Assembly (NCBI GenBank): GCA_022843305.1
Contig: JALHNX010000019.1
Coordinates: 1 to 46,161 of the forward strand
Length of the DNA: 46,161 nt
Source of the DNA: Pyrinomonadaceae bacterium
GTDB taxonomy: Bacteria > Acidobacteriota > Blastocatellia > Pyrinomonadales > Pyrinomonadaceae
Reading direction: 5' to 3'
Translations under genes and position numbers: made by a program
Shown here: positions 24,117 through 33,587 of the stretch, in pieces
Layout: each line of letters opens with the position of its first letter
How positions within the stretch are numbered: position 1 is the stretch's first letter
Notes under the pieces: generated by a model
Told to the model about the DNA's origin: nothing
The model's input: only the letters and a program-made list of their open reading frames with translations
Databases searched by the model: none

Positions 24117-26930
24117 TTATTTCAAAGCCTCCAGATTTTGTCTTAAAGCTGTAACTTGCGTTTCGATTTCCGCCACGCGGTCGCGGATTTCCTGCACTTT
24201 CTCGGCAGGAGCGCGGTCAACGAAATTGGCGTTTGAAAGCTGTCCGTTTAATCTTTGCTGTTCGGTTTCGAGTTTGTTGAGCTGATTTTCGAGCCGCGAG
24301 ATTTCCTTTTCAAAATCAATCAAGCCTTCGAGCGGCAGAGCGATTTCGGCGAGCGTCGTGACGGCTTTGGCAGAGGCTTTCGGCACGTCTGATTTTTCGC
24401 TCAAAACCAAACTTTCGGCGCGGGCGAGTTTTAAGATCTGCGCTTCGTTCTGCGCGAAAATCCTTTGCGCGTTCGGTGCAGCGGCGATATGAATCGTCGG
24501 TTTGTCCGATGGTTTGATCTGCATTTCGGCGCGGATGTTGCGAACCTTTGAAATAACGTCAATAACCGCCTGCATCTCGGCTTCGGCGCGTTCGTCAATC
24601 AAACCCGCATCGCCCGCCGGAAAATCGGCGAGCATAATTGTCTGTTCGGCGGAACTGTAAGCCGCGTTGTGCAGTTCGTTTGAAATATTGGGAAGTTTTT
24701 GCCAGAGTTCTTCCGTCAGATAAGGCATAAATGGGTGCAAAAGGCGCAGGGCTTGTTCGAGAATCGTCAAAATCCGCGAACGCGCGGCATCGCGTTTCGT
24801 GTTGACGGTTTCCGATGTGATTTCGTCCTTGACAAGTTCGATATACCAATCGCAGAAATCGTCCCAGAAGAAATGATAAAGCCGCGAAACCGCCGTGTGA
24901 AATTCGTATCGGTCAAGCGCACGGTTTACGTCCAAAGCCGTTTTGTTAAGCCGCGAAATGATCCAGCGGTCGGCAATCGAAAGATTTTCCTTCGGATTGT
25001 CTTTCGCAAATTCCGGCTCGACTTTATCTAAAAATTCTTCGTCTTCCTCGTCAAAATCGTCAATCAGTTCGTCGCCGATCAGGCGTTTAATTTCCGCAAC
25101 TTCGGCTTTCGGGTTGAGATAAGTGTAATCAACCTGCGCGCCGTCAGAATTCATCAGGCAAAAGCGCGTCGCGTTCCAGATTTTGTTGGCGAAATTGCGG
25201 TAGGTTTCGATCAACGTATCATTCCAGCGAATATCCGCGCCGGTCGCAATCGAAGCGAGATAAATGCGCGTCGCGTCAACGCCGAATTTGTCGAACATAT
25301 CCAACGGGTCAACGCCGTTTTTACGCGATTTCGACATCGGTTTGCCGTCTTTACCGAGAACCGTGCCGGTAATAACGACATCTTCAAACGCTTTTTTGCC
25401 GACGAATTTCTGCGTCGTCATAATCATCCGCGAAACCCACAGGAAAATAATGTCGCGTCCTGTTACCAAAACATCGGTCGGCGAAAATGCGTTCAAATCT
25501 TGGGTTTCCGTAACTTCGCCGTTCCAACCAAACGTCGAAAATGCCCACAGCGCGGACGAAAACCACGTATCCAGAACGTCGTTATCCTGTGTTAATTCAG
25601 CGTTTTGCGCCGCCGCTTTCGCGTCTTCAAACGAGCGGGCGACAAAGACATTGCCTGCCCGGTCATACCACGCGGGAATCTGATGTCCCCACCAAAGCTG
25701 GCGCGAAATCGTCCAGTCTTTGAGATTTTCAAGCCACGCGGTATAAACTTTTTCGTTCGGAATTTGCGGGTAAAAATGCGGCACGCCTTCGCGGCGCATT
25801 AAATCTAAAGCCATCTCGCGCATCTCGTCCATATTGCAAAACCATTGCTCGGAAAGCAGCGGTTCGATAATATTTTTACAGCGTTCGCACGTCGGAAGAC
25901 TTATCTCGTAATCTTCGATTTTTTCCAAAAGTCCGAGTTCTTCAAACTGTTCGATGACCTTTTCACGCGCTTTAAAACGGTCTAAGCCTTCAAAATCCGC
26001 GCCCGCGTTGGCGTTCATCGTCGCATCGTCGTTCATTATGACGAGCTGTTCAAGATTATGGCGCAGCCCGAGTTCATAATCGTTCGGGTCGTGTGCGGGT
26101 GTGATCTTGACCGCGCCCGTGCCGAATTCGGCATCAACATATTCGTCCGCAACAATCGGAATTTCGCGGTTTGTTAAGGGCAGCAAAATTGTTTTGCCGA
26201 TCAAATCTTTGTAGCGTTCGTCCGACGGATTGACCGCAACGGCAGTATCGCCGAGCATCGTTTCGGGGCGCGTTGTCGCAACCGTGATTTTTTTATCCGA
26301 ATCCTTGACCGGATATTGCAGATAAACGAGTTTGCCGTCCTTGCGCGTTTCGTCTTTGACCTCGACATCGGAAATTACGGTTTTATCAACCGGACACCAA
26401 TTGACGATACGTTTGCCGCGATAAATCCAGCCTTCTTCGTAGAGCCTGCAAAAGACTTCGATGACGGCACACGACAAACTTTCGTCCATCGTAAAACGAT
26501 GCCGCGACCAGTCAACCGACGCGCCTTCGCGCCGCATTTGTTCGGTAATCGTGTTGCCGTAAAGTTCCTTCCAAGCCCAGGCGCGGCGCAAAAATTCTTC
26601 GCGCCCGACCGTCTGCGGCGTTTTTCCTTCTTCCCGAAGCTGTTCGACGATTTTTCGCTGCACCGAAATCGAAGCGTGATCGGTTCCCGGCAGCCATAAG
26701 GTTTTAAAGCCCTGCATCCGTTTGCGGCGCACGAGCGCGTCCATCAAAGTATGCTGAAGCGCGTGTCCCATATGCAGACTGCCCGTGACGTTCGGCGGCG
26801 GAATGACGATTGAATATTTCATCGCGTCCGCGTTTTCGTTGATTTCGGGCGCGAAATATCCGCGTTCTTCCCATTTTTGATAATGCGACTCTTCGGCTTC
26901 CTTCGGGTTATATGCTTTTGCGATTTCCAT
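24117..26930 (-). CDS. valS: Valyl-tRNA synthetase
   Basis: ValRS charges tRNA-Val and proofreads threonine. The 937-aa class I enzyme has NVTGSLHMGHAL (HIGH motif, near residue 52), the editing domain with VATTRPETMLGDTAV, GRDIIFLWVSRM, the KMSKS-type loop written GKPMSKSRKNGVDP, and the C-terminal coiled coil (DFEKEISRLENQLNKLETEQ) that contacts the tRNA elbow. The first Lys of KMSKS is Pro here, with a Lys just before it. Length is normal. Confidence 0.97.
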   Translation of the reverse strand: MEIAKAYNPKEAEESHYQKWEERGYFAPEINENADAMKYSIVIPPPNVTGSLHMGHALQHTLMDALVRRKRMQGFKTLWLPGTDHASISVQRKIVEQLREEGKTPQTVGREEFLRRAWAWKELYGNTITEQMRREGASVDWSRHRFTMDESLSCAVIEVFCRLYEEGWIYRGKRIVNWCPVDKTVISDVEVKDETRKDGKLVYLQYPVKDSDKKITVATTRPETMLGDTAVAVNPSDERYKDLIGKTILLPLTNREIPIVADEYVDAEFGTGAVKITPAHDPNDYELGLRHNLEQLVIMNDDATMNANAGADFEGLDRFKAREKVIEQFEELGLLEKIEDYEISLPTCERCKNIIEPLLSEQWFCNMDEMREMALDLMRREGVPHFYPQIPNEKVYTAWLENLKDWTISRQLWWGHQIPAWYDRAGNVFVARSFEDAKAAAQNAELTQDNDVLDTWFSSALWAFSTFGWNGEVTETQDLNAFSPTDVLVTGRDIIFLWVSRMIMTTQKFVGKKAFEDVVITGTVLGKDGKPMSKSRKNGVDPLDMFDKFGVDATRIYLASIATGADIRWNDTLIETYRNFANKIWNATRFCLMNSDGAQVDYTYLNPKAEVAEIKRLIGDELIDDFDEEDEEFLDKVEPEFAKDNPKENLSIADRWIISRLNKTALDVNRALDRYEFHTAVSRLYHFFWDDFCDWYIELVKDEITSETVNTKRDAARSRILTILEQALRLLHPFMPYLTEELWQKLPNISNELHNAAYSSAEQTIMLADFPAGDAGLIDERAEAEMQAVIDVISKVRNIRAEMQIKPSDKPTIHIAAAPNAQRIFAQNEAQILKLARAESLVLSEKSDVPKASAKAVTTLAEIALPLEGLIDFEKEISRLENQLNKLETEQQRLNGQLSNANFVDRAPAEKVQEIRDRVAEIETQVTALRQNLEALK

Positions 26931-26939
26931 AAATTGTTT

Positions 26940-27003
26940 GTCAGTTGTCCGTTGTCAGTTGTCCGTTGTTTTTTCTACTGACAACTGACAACGGACAACT
27001 GAC
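26940..27003. repeat. Tandem-unit inverted repeat, TGTCAGT/TGTCCGT units
   Basis: Four 7-nt units alternating TGTCAGT and TGTCCGT (26940-26970) face their complements (26978-27003). The spacer is only about 7 nt, giving a near-perfect hairpin. It starts 10 bases upstream of the valS start codon, so it may lie in the valS 5' untranslated region. Confidence 0.88.
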
Positions 27004-27023
27004 GAATTGTAAATTCTAAAACA

Positions 27024-27066
27024 AAAACGGCTGTTTTTCATCCCGCAAGAAAAAATCAGCCGTTTT
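27024..27066 (-). terminator. Terminator for the receiver gene at 27092
   Basis: AAAACGGCTG (27024-27033) pairs with CAGCCGTTTT (27057-27066), with inner TTTTT and AAAAA also able to pair. On the minus strand the stem is followed by TTGTTTT. It lies 26 nt after the stop of the minus-strand gene. Confidence 0.8.
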
Positions 27067-27091
27067 GCCTTTTACTTTTTACCTTTTGCCT

Positions 27092-28780
27092 TTACTCTTT
27101 CAATTTTTCTTCCGCCATTTTTTTCATCACCAATTCGGTTATCTGCGGCAAAACATCGTTCATTGTTTGCGCGGAAATTTTATCCGCGATCTTTTGCGCG
27201 ATGGCTTCGATCAATTCGGGCGGAAAAGACTGCATATTTCCGCTTTCGGCAACCGCTTCCGTTCCGGCTGTTTCCGCTGACGATTCGACAGACATTTCGG
27301 CGGCAACGGGTTCGGGTTCGGAAACAAGCGGCTGAATTTTCGGTTGCGGACGGATGCCCGTTTCTTCGACCAGCGGCGGAAGTTCGAGCAGATCGCCGTC
27401 GTCGAAATTCAAAGACGCGGCATTCACAGGCGCGTAAACGGGCGTTTCCGAAACGGTTTCAACTTCTTCCGTTTCAACGTTTTCGGTCAAATCGCTTTCG
27501 GTTTCTTCGAATGATTCGGCTGCCGCTTCGGTTTCGGACTCTGCCAACGTTTCCTGTTCTTCTGTTTCAGATTCTTCAACTATTTCGGCGGTTTGCGGTT
27601 CTTCAACAAAATCCGTTTCAGTTTCTGAAGTTTCCTGGACTTCTTCGGATTCTTCCGATATTTCAGGCTCGGAATGGTCAAACGCTGGCGTTTTATCGAA
27701 GTCGGCGGTTTCATTTTCCTCAATCGAAGACGACGATTCTTCGGTTTCGCTTATTTCCTCAACTGCCGTTTCGGTTTCGTCAACCGTTTCCGTTTGGCTG
27801 AAATCCGCCTCACGCGGCTGTTGGGTGGAATATGACACTTCCGGCTCCAGAGTGTCCGCGTCCGAAATCTGTTTTTCAAACTCTTCTTCTCCGGTCGGCA
27901 AATAATAATCTATCTGCGGTTCGGTTTCCGAGATCACCGGCGGATTTTCTTCGGTTTCCGGTTCGTCGTAGGTCGAGTATTCATCCAGTTTCCTTGCTTC
28001 TTCGTCAAACGTCGCCGGTTCGGCTCTTTCCGGTGTTTCCGCCGCAAGTTCTTGATTTTCAACCGTTTCTTGCGTTTCCCTTGCGGTATTTTCGTCCGCA
28101 TTGATATTAATATCTTTCAAATCTTCGGCATTTAACGGCTGGGTTTTGGAGTAATCTATCAAGGATGCGGCTTGATAATCCGAACTCGAAGCGGAAACAT
28201 AATCGTTGGCGGGACTCGTTTCAATCATTTCGTCGTCCATTCCCGCATCGCCGAATTCGCTCGAAATTTCTTCCTGCCGATCATCAAATTCGCTTGACGA
28301 TTCCGGCTGACTTTCAAATTTCAGCGTTTCGGCAAAGCTGTCAACCGGCGGTTCGGTTTCCGCTTCGGTTGGCGTTTCGCCCGGCGGCGTTTCCGAAACG
28401 CTTCCGCGCTGATCGAGCAATTCCGTTACTTTATTGACAAGCTGACGGATTGATTGAAAAGGTTTCGTCAAAAAATCGTCCGCGCCCGCGCCTTTCGCTT
28501 CCGCTTCGTCGAACGGCTCGAATGAACCGACCAGCAAAATGACGGGAATATTCTGTGTTTCTTCGGTTTGTTTGATAATGCGGCAGACTTCATAGCCGTT
28601 AAGTCCGGGCATATTAACGTCAGCCATCACCAAATCCGGCATAAATTCGTCGAATTTCCGCATCGCCGAATCGCCGTCGCCGACCGCAATCACCTCGATT
28701 CCTTCATCGGCAAAGGTTAAATTAACGACCTTCTGAATTGTTATCGAATCATCTGCCAACAGCAGTTTGCGTTTTGACAC
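27092..28780 (-). CDS. Response-regulator receiver with long acidic disordered tail
   Basis: The 562-aa protein has an N-terminal receiver domain (residues 1-120: LLLADDSITIQKVV, phosphoacceptor Asp in DLVMADVNMPG, conserved Lys in DDFLTKPF). About 370 residues of low-complexity Glu/Ser/Thr sequence rich in SETE, EEISE and EETE repeats follow. The last 45 residues form a predicted helix bundle (ELIEAIAQKIADKIS, VLPQITELVMKKMAEEKLKE). There is no DNA-binding domain. It is probably a phosphorylation-controlled adaptor or localisation protein. A second, stand-alone receiver gene lies just upstream. Confidence 0.82.
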   Translation of the reverse strand: MSKRKLLLADDSITIQKVVNLTFADEGIEVIAVGDGDSAMRKFDEFMPDLVMADVNMPGLNGYEVCRIIKQTEETQNIPVILLVGSFEPFDEAEAKGAGADDFLTKPFQSIRQLVNKVTELLDQRGSVSETPPGETPTEAETEPPVDSFAETLKFESQPESSSEFDDRQEEISSEFGDAGMDDEMIETSPANDYVSASSSDYQAASLIDYSKTQPLNAEDLKDININADENTARETQETVENQELAAETPERAEPATFDEEARKLDEYSTYDEPETEENPPVISETEPQIDYYLPTGEEEFEKQISDADTLEPEVSYSTQQPREADFSQTETVDETETAVEEISETEESSSSIEENETADFDKTPAFDHSEPEISEESEEVQETSETETDFVEEPQTAEIVEESETEEQETLAESETEAAAESFEETESDLTENVETEEVETVSETPVYAPVNAASLNFDDGDLLELPPLVEETGIRPQPKIQPLVSEPEPVAAEMSVESSAETAGTEAVAESGNMQSFPPELIEAIAQKIADKISAQTMNDVLPQITELVMKKMAEEKLKE

Positions 28781-28970
28781 TTAGCACTCACTCCTTATCG
28801 AATGGGCGACAATCTTCCATCGAAAATCTCTTTCGACTTGAAAATTATCACTCGTCGGGGTTTACGTCAATAAAACGGTTAAACTTCTTAACCAAAAGAT
28901 AATTAAAAACAGAATATAAAATGTCGAATAAAAACTCAAAAAACTGCGTCGGCAAATTGTTTTTTTCGGA

Positions 28971-29366
28971 CTAGCCTTGCTTGATAAACATTCTGAGCAT
29001 TGTCTGAAGTTGCGCGTTGGTAAAAGGCTTCGGCAAAAAAGCCACCGCGCCCGCCGCGAAACTGTCCGACGAAAGCCGCGAATTTTGTTCCGCCGTCATC
29101 ATAATCACCGGAATTTTCATCAGACGCTTTTCGGACTGCATATAACGGACAAGTTCCGTGCCTTGAATATACGGCATTACGACATCGAAAATCGCCGCGA
29201 TAAACGGTTCGCCCGACTGCAAAACCTTATAGGCTTCCTTGCCGTCACGCGCCGTTATCACCGTATAGCCTTCTTTTTCGACGATTGCTTTGACAAGCCG
29301 CAAAATCGCCGGATCGTCGTCGGCAACCAGAACCTTCGGCTGTCCGTTATCCAAATTTTCACTCAT
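28971..29366 (-). CDS. Stand-alone response-regulator receiver
   Basis: The 131-aa protein is a single CheY-like domain: KVLVADDDPAILRLVKAI, phosphoacceptor Asp in AAIFDVVMPYIQG, switch Thr in VIMMTAEQN, and Lys in VAFLPKPFTNA. It has no output domain, so it should signal by protein-protein contact or as a phosphorelay intermediate. The acidic-tail receiver gene lies 190 nt downstream; the cognate kinase is not obvious in the window. Confidence 0.9.
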   Translation of the reverse strand: MSENLDNGQPKVLVADDDPAILRLVKAIVEKEGYTVITARDGKEAYKVLQSGEPFIAAIFDVVMPYIQGTELVRYMQSEKRLMKIPVIMMTAEQNSRLSSDSFAAGAVAFLPKPFTNAQLQTMLRMFIKQG

Positions 29367-29442
29367 TTTTACAAAATATTTAACCCTTTTCTGTCTTAAT
29401 GTTTATTCTAACAAAGTTTCCCGATTTTACGAACGGCGTTTA

Positions 29443-29520
29443 GAGGGATGAGGGATGAGGTAAAAACCGGATTTAAATTCATCTTCATCCCTCATCCCTC
29501 ATCCCTCATCCTTCATCCCT
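29443..29520. repeat. Tandem-unit inverted repeat, GGGATGA units
   Basis: GAGGGATGAGGGATGAGG (29443-29460) faces five copies of TCATCCC/CATCCCT (29484-29520). The right arm is the 3' end of pdxA: the last residues GMKDEG and the stop codon are encoded by the repeat. Confidence 0.88.
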
Positions 29521-30545
29521 TCGGAAAGCTGCGCTGCCAGTTTGATTGCCGTCTGCATACTCGAAGATTCGGCTAAATTTTTGCCCGCGATGTCGAATGC
29601 CGTGCCGTGGTCAACCGATGTTCGGATAAGCGGCAAACCGAGCGTAACGTTGACCGACGCGCCGAACGACAGACATTTGACGGCAATCGTCGCCTGATCG
29701 TGATAACACGAAATTACGCCGTCAAATTCGCCTTTGAAACCGCGCAGAAATATCGTGTCGGGCGAATACGCGCCCGTAACTTCGATGCCGTATTTTTCGC
29801 GGCATTCCGCAATCGCGGGTAAGATTTCTCTTTCTTCCTCATTGCCGAACATTCCGCCTTCCGAAGCGTGCGGGTTTAAGCCGGCGACCGCCAGACGTGC
29901 TTCTCTTTTCAAAAGCCGCGAAATTTCTTTGTGCGAAAATCTGATGAGTTCGACCAGTTTTTCCTTTTTCACCAAATCAATCGCATCGCGCAAGGAAACG
30001 TGTGTCGAAAGCAGAACGACGCGCAGGCGTTCGGCAAAAAACGACATTGCAAATTCTTTTGTATCAGTTAAATAGGCTAAAAATTCGGTGTGTCCGGGAA
30101 AATCGTAACCGCCGAGATGAATCGCCGTTTTGCTGATCGGCGCGGTCGCAATCGCGTTGATTTTTCCTGCTTCCCAAAGCCGCACGGCTTCTTCGATATA
30201 TTCGGCAGAGGCGCGTCCGCTCGCCGCCGATTCTTCGCCGTAAGCGATTTCTCCGGCAATATTTTCCAAATCGTAAATTATTGCTTTGTCTGAATTTGAC
30301 GGAATTTCTTCGCCTTTTTTAACGACGACAACCTTAAAATCCAAATTCAAATCCCACGCTGTTTGAAGCAAAATTCCGGCATCTCCGATAATAACCGGCT
30401 GGCAGACATTAAAAATATTTGTATCGGAAAGCGCTTTGAGAACGATTTCGGGACCGATTCCTGCCGGATCACCCATTGTGATCCCGACGCGCGGCAGAGT
30501 TTCCGGATTTTTTGAGGAATTTTCGTTTACGCCCTTGTTCACCAA
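29499..30545 (-). CDS. pdxA: 4-hydroxythreonine-4-phosphate dehydrogenase
   Basis: PdxA oxidises 4-phosphohydroxy-L-threonine in the DXP-dependent route to pyridoxal phosphate. The 348-aa product has GITMGDPAGIGPEIVLKAL at the start, TAPISKTAI, and metal-ligand histidines in FPGHTEFLAYLT, LLSTHVSLRDAI and SCYHDQATIAVK. A run of about 15 extra residues (NKGVNENSSKNPETLP) precedes the usual start. The C-terminal GMKDEG is derived from the intergenic repeat. Confidence 0.95.
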   Translation of the reverse strand: MVNKGVNENSSKNPETLPRVGITMGDPAGIGPEIVLKALSDTNIFNVCQPVIIGDAGILLQTAWDLNLDFKVVVVKKGEEIPSNSDKAIIYDLENIAGEIAYGEESAASGRASAEYIEEAVRLWEAGKINAIATAPISKTAIHLGGYDFPGHTEFLAYLTDTKEFAMSFFAERLRVVLLSTHVSLRDAIDLVKKEKLVELIRFSHKEISRLLKREARLAVAGLNPHASEGGMFGNEEEREILPAIAECREKYGIEVTGAYSPDTIFLRGFKGEFDGVISCYHDQATIAVKCLSFGASVNVTLGLPLIRTSVDHGTAFDIAGKNLAESSSMQTAIKLAAQLSEGMKDEG

Positions 30546-30566
30546 ATCAGAATAACACCTTTTTAG

Positions 30567-30642
30567 AGTGAAAAGTGAAAAGTGAAAAGTGAAAAACTAA
30601 GAAAATCTTCACCTTTTCACTTTTCACTTTTCGCTTTTCACT
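30567..30642. repeat. Tandem-unit inverted repeat, AGTGAAA units
   Basis: Four copies of AGTGAAA (30567-30595) face four copies of TTTTCAC (one TTTTCGC) at 30612-30642. It is the 7-nt counterpart of the 8-nt version at 2144-2232. It lies between hfq and pdxA. Confidence 0.9.
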
Positions 30643-30645
30643 GTT

Positions 30646-30930
30646 TTATTTCTTGTCTTCGGCTTTATACATATATTTGATGTTATGTTTCAAAAGCAGA
30701 ATGTTCGGTGCTTCGGCGCGGTTTACCTTGAGCGCGTCGCGGTCATACCATTCGATGGTGCCTTCGATCTCTTCGCCGTCGTTTAAAATAATTGTCATCA
30801 AAGTCCGCGAATCTATCTGCTTTTTATAGTAATAAATTTCGGCGTTCGTTTCAGACGGCGGCAATTTTTTACGAGCGTCCTCTTCTCTTGATTGCCTCTG
30901 ATAATTTTGCGATTCGTATCTTTCTCTCAT
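30646..30930 (-). CDS. hfq: Divergent Hfq-like RNA chaperone
   Basis: Hfq is a hexameric Sm-fold protein that matches small RNAs to mRNAs. This 94-aa product has a charged N-terminal extension of about 27 residues, then an Sm core: Sm1-like [28 protein letters not shown] and Sm2-like [14 protein letters not shown]. The canonical YKH of Sm2 reads LKH and the proximal-face residues differ from the proteobacterial type. AAGGAAA precedes the ATG. It lies 111 nt downstream of ftsZ on the same strand. Confidence 0.75.
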   Translation of the reverse strand: MRERYESQNYQRQSREEDARKKLPPSETNAEIYYYKKQIDSRTLMTIILNDGEEIEGTIEWYDRDALKVNRAEAPNILLLKHNIKYMYKAEDKK

Positions 30931-31041
30931 TTAATTTCCTTTTTTAATTATTTCGGTGATTATAAACCCGAATATTCTTTCAAAAATCGAAATGCTGTTA
31001 CCGGCGAGGCAAATATAACAAAACTATAAAAAATAAACAAC

Positions 31042-32175
31042 TTAATCCGCCTGACGGCGAATAAATGTCGGAACGTTTATGTCTTCTTCTCTTTCCGAAG
31101 GCGTAAAACCCGTCCGCACGCTGAACTGCCCGACAACCTGCGTCGGTTCGCTCTGCTGTCCGCCGGTCGGCATAACCGCGTAGCGTTCGCTCTCGAACCC
31201 GGTCGCAATGACGGTGATTTTAACCGCGTCCTCCATCTCATCGCTGAAAACCGTTCCCCAGATAATGTCGGCTTCGTCGTGGGCTTCGGATTCGATCAGG
31301 GCAATCGCGTCTTCGATTTCGTTGAGCGCAGTGTTTTTCGAACTCGTAATGTTGATGAGCGCACCTTTCGCGCCTTTGATCGAATTTTCTTCGAGCAGTT
31401 TCGAGTCAATCGCGGCTTTCATCGCTTTGACCGCCGCGCCTTCGCCCTTTGCTTCGCCGATGCCCATCAGCGCGACACCGCGCCCTTTCATGACGGCGCG
31501 AACATCTGCGAAATCGAGATTGATAATGCCCGAAGTCGTGATTAAATCCGAAATGCCCTGCACGGCTTGCAACAAAACATCGTCAGCGCGGCGAAACGCG
31601 TCCATAATCGAGATTTTTTCTTCAACGTCTTTGAGCTTCGAATTCGGAATCGTAATGATCGTGTCAACACAGCCGCGCAGCTCGGCTAATCCCTGTTCGG
31701 CTTGCGCCATCCGTTTTTTGCCTTCGACGGTGAACGGCTTCGTTACGACGGCGACGGTCAATGCGCCGAGTTCGATGGCTAAGGAAGCAACCACCGGAGC
31801 CGCGCCGGTTCCCGTTCCGCCGCCCAGTCCGGTCGTGACGAAAACCATATCCGCGCCTTCCAGCACATCCATAATCTTCTCGTGGTCTTCGAGCGCCGCG
31901 TCGCGCCCGACCGACGGATTCGATCCCGCGCCCAAACCGCGTGTGAGTTTACTGCCGAGCTGGATTTTCATCGGGGCTTTCGAATCATTGAGCGCCTGCA
32001 CGTCGGTGTTGACGACGATAAACTCAACGCCTTTGATTCCGGCTTCGATCATTCGATTGACCGCGTTGCTTCCGCCGCCGCCGACTCCGATGACTTTGAT
32101 TTTTGCTCCGGTTACAGGAGGTTCGTCTATTAAAAATTTTATGCCGTTATTTTTCATTTGAAGACCGTCCGTCAT
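31042..32175 (-). CDS. ftsZ: Cell division GTPase FtsZ
   Basis: FtsZ is the tubulin-like GTPase that forms the Z ring. The 377-aa product has the nucleotide-binding [15 protein letters not shown], tubulin signature [13 protein letters not shown], the synergy loop with [15 protein letters not shown], and a C-terminal conserved peptide [13 protein letters not shown] that should bind FtsA. The linker is short. AAGGAAG lies 8 nt before the ATG. It is the last gene of the dcw cluster and is separated from ftsA by an inverted repeat. Confidence 0.98.
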   Translation of the reverse strand: MTDGLQMKNNGIKFLIDEPPVTGAKIKVIGVGGGGSNAVNRMIEAGIKGVEFIVVNTDVQALNDSKAPMKIQLGSKLTRGLGAGSNPSVGRDAALEDHEKIMDVLEGADMVFVTTGLGGGTGTGAAPVVASLAIELGALTVAVVTKPFTVEGKKRMAQAEQGLAELRGCVDTIITIPNSKLKDVEEKISIMDAFRRADDVLLQAVQGISDLITTSGIINLDFADVRAVMKGRGVALMGIGEAKGEGAAVKAMKAAIDSKLLEENSIKGAKGALINITSSKNTALNEIEDAIALIESEAHDEADIIWGTVFSDEMEDAVKITVIATGFESERYAVMPTGGQQSEPTQVVGQFSVRTGFTPSEREEDINVPTFIRRQAD

Positions 32176-32217
32176 TATATTGCTTCCTTTTTAAGTGTAT
32201 TTAAACGCAAAAACGTG

Positions 32218-32324
32218 ATGTAACTTCTGGAGCGTTTACTTTTTCGTCGTTCAACAAGATATTGTGCCTACGGCGAAAAAGCATACAACGATTTGCGGTA
32301 AAAAATCCAGTCCAGAAGTTACAT
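32218..32324. repeat. Inverted repeat between ftsA and ftsZ
   Basis: ATGTAACTTCTGGA (32218-32231) and TCCAGAAGTTACAT (32311-32324) are perfect 14-bp inverted repeats flanking about 80 bp. An inner pair TTTTTCG/CGAAAAA is present. The right arm ends exactly where ftsA ends. It resembles a small terminal-inverted-repeat element. Confidence 0.8.
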
Positions 32325-33569
32325 TTATCTGAATTTTTCACGAAAATTTTCAAACCACTCGGCAACCTTGCGGGTTGTCGAACGTCCGCCGTTCGAATGT
32401 TGGCGAATCTGCCGCCGCATCGAAACCAACGCCAGCCCGCAGGCGGTCGCCCATTCGGGCTTTTGCACCTCGACCGCCAAGCCGCCGAAACGCTCCGTAT
32501 TGACGAATCCGAGCCGCGTCGGCGCGTCAAATACCTGTTCGGCGATCTCGACCATTCCGCGCACCTGCGAACCTCCGCCGGTCAAAACAACGCCGCTCGA
32601 AGTCTGCGCGCCGGTCTGATTTACTTCGTGCGCGAGATGCTGAAGGATTTCGATGGCGCGCGGCTGCATGATGTCGCACAAAATTTCCTTCGACAGCCCG
32701 CGAGTTTCGTTGCGCCCGACCGGATTGATCTCGATAATTTCCTGTCTTTCGTTTTCGTCAATCAAAAATCCCGCGACGCATCCGTAGTTATGCTTGATCT
32801 TGTTCGCTTCGGGAATCGAAACGCGCAAACCGACCGCAATATCTTTCGTGAAATGCATTCCGCCAAACGGAAAAACCCGCGTATGCTGAACCGCGCCGCG
32901 CCCGAAAATCATCAGGCTTGTCAGTTCCGCACCGATATTTATTAAGGCACAGCCGTATTCCTTATCGTCGTCGGTCAGAGTGCTTTCTGCCGCCGCGAGC
33001 GGTTCAAGCACCATGCTTTCAACTTCCAAACCCGCGCGGTTGATGGCTTTTTCGATGTTTTGTTTGCCCGCGCTCGGGCTGATAACGATATGCACGCGGC
33101 TTTCGAGACGCGAACCGCGCATCCCGACCGGCTCCGAGATTCCGTCCTGCCCGTCAATGATAAATTCTTGCGGCAGACGGTCAATGATTTCCCACCCGGC
33201 AGGCAGCGGCATCGCGCTGGCAGATTCGACCGCCCGCGACATATCTTCTTCCGTAATTTCGCGCCCCGCGCCCGCAACGGCGACCACGCCGCCTTTATTT
33301 TCGCCCTGCAAATGTTCGCCCGAAAGATTGACGGTCGCCATCTGGACTTCCAGACCGCTGACATGCTCGGCTTCTTCGACGGCGCGTTTGATTGCTTCGG
33401 CAACCGCGTCGGTCGTCGTCACGATGCCGCGCCTTAAACCGCGCGACTCCGCCTGACCGATGCCGACGACGTTCATCAAGCCGTTCTCCGAAGGTTCACC
33501 GATGACGCACCGCACCTTGCTGGTGCCGATGTCCAATCCGACTGCATGTATCTCACGATTTATCATCAA
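32325..33569 (-). CDS. ftsA: Cell division protein FtsA
   Basis: FtsA is the actin-like ATPase that tethers FtsZ to the membrane. The 414-aa product has AVGLDIGTSKVRCVIG (phosphate 1), the 1C domain (VATVNLSGEHLQG, later RAVESASAMPLP), CALINIGAELTSLMIF (phosphate 2) and VVLTGGGSQVRGM (adenosine). The C-terminal WFENFREKFR is an amphipathic membrane-targeting helix. It lies 18 nt downstream of ftsQ, so these two remain tightly coupled. Confidence 0.97.
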   Translation of the reverse strand: MMINREIHAVGLDIGTSKVRCVIGEPSENGLMNVVGIGQAESRGLRRGIVTTTDAVAEAIKRAVEEAEHVSGLEVQMATVNLSGEHLQGENKGGVVAVAGAGREITEEDMSRAVESASAMPLPAGWEIIDRLPQEFIIDGQDGISEPVGMRGSRLESRVHIVISPSAGKQNIEKAINRAGLEVESMVLEPLAAAESTLTDDDKEYGCALINIGAELTSLMIFGRGAVQHTRVFPFGGMHFTKDIAVGLRVSIPEANKIKHNYGCVAGFLIDENERQEIIEINPVGRNETRGLSKEILCDIMQPRAIEILQHLAHEVNQTGAQTSSGVVLTGGGSQVRGMVEIAEQVFDAPTRLGFVNTERFGGLAVEVQKPEWATACGLALVSMRRQIRQHSNGGRSTTRKVAEWFENFREKFR

Positions 33570-33587
33570 ATTCCTAAATTTCCGCCG

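Noticed and set aside
24117..26930. ValRS KMSKS change as evidence of a non-functional synthetase
   Set aside because: The remaining signature residues and full length are intact, and related class I enzymes with PMSKS exist, so function is likely normal.
31208..32161. Plus-strand frame of 317 codons opposite ftsZ
   Set aside because: It is a shadow of ftsZ caused by codon bias, Ser/Ala-rich with no family features.
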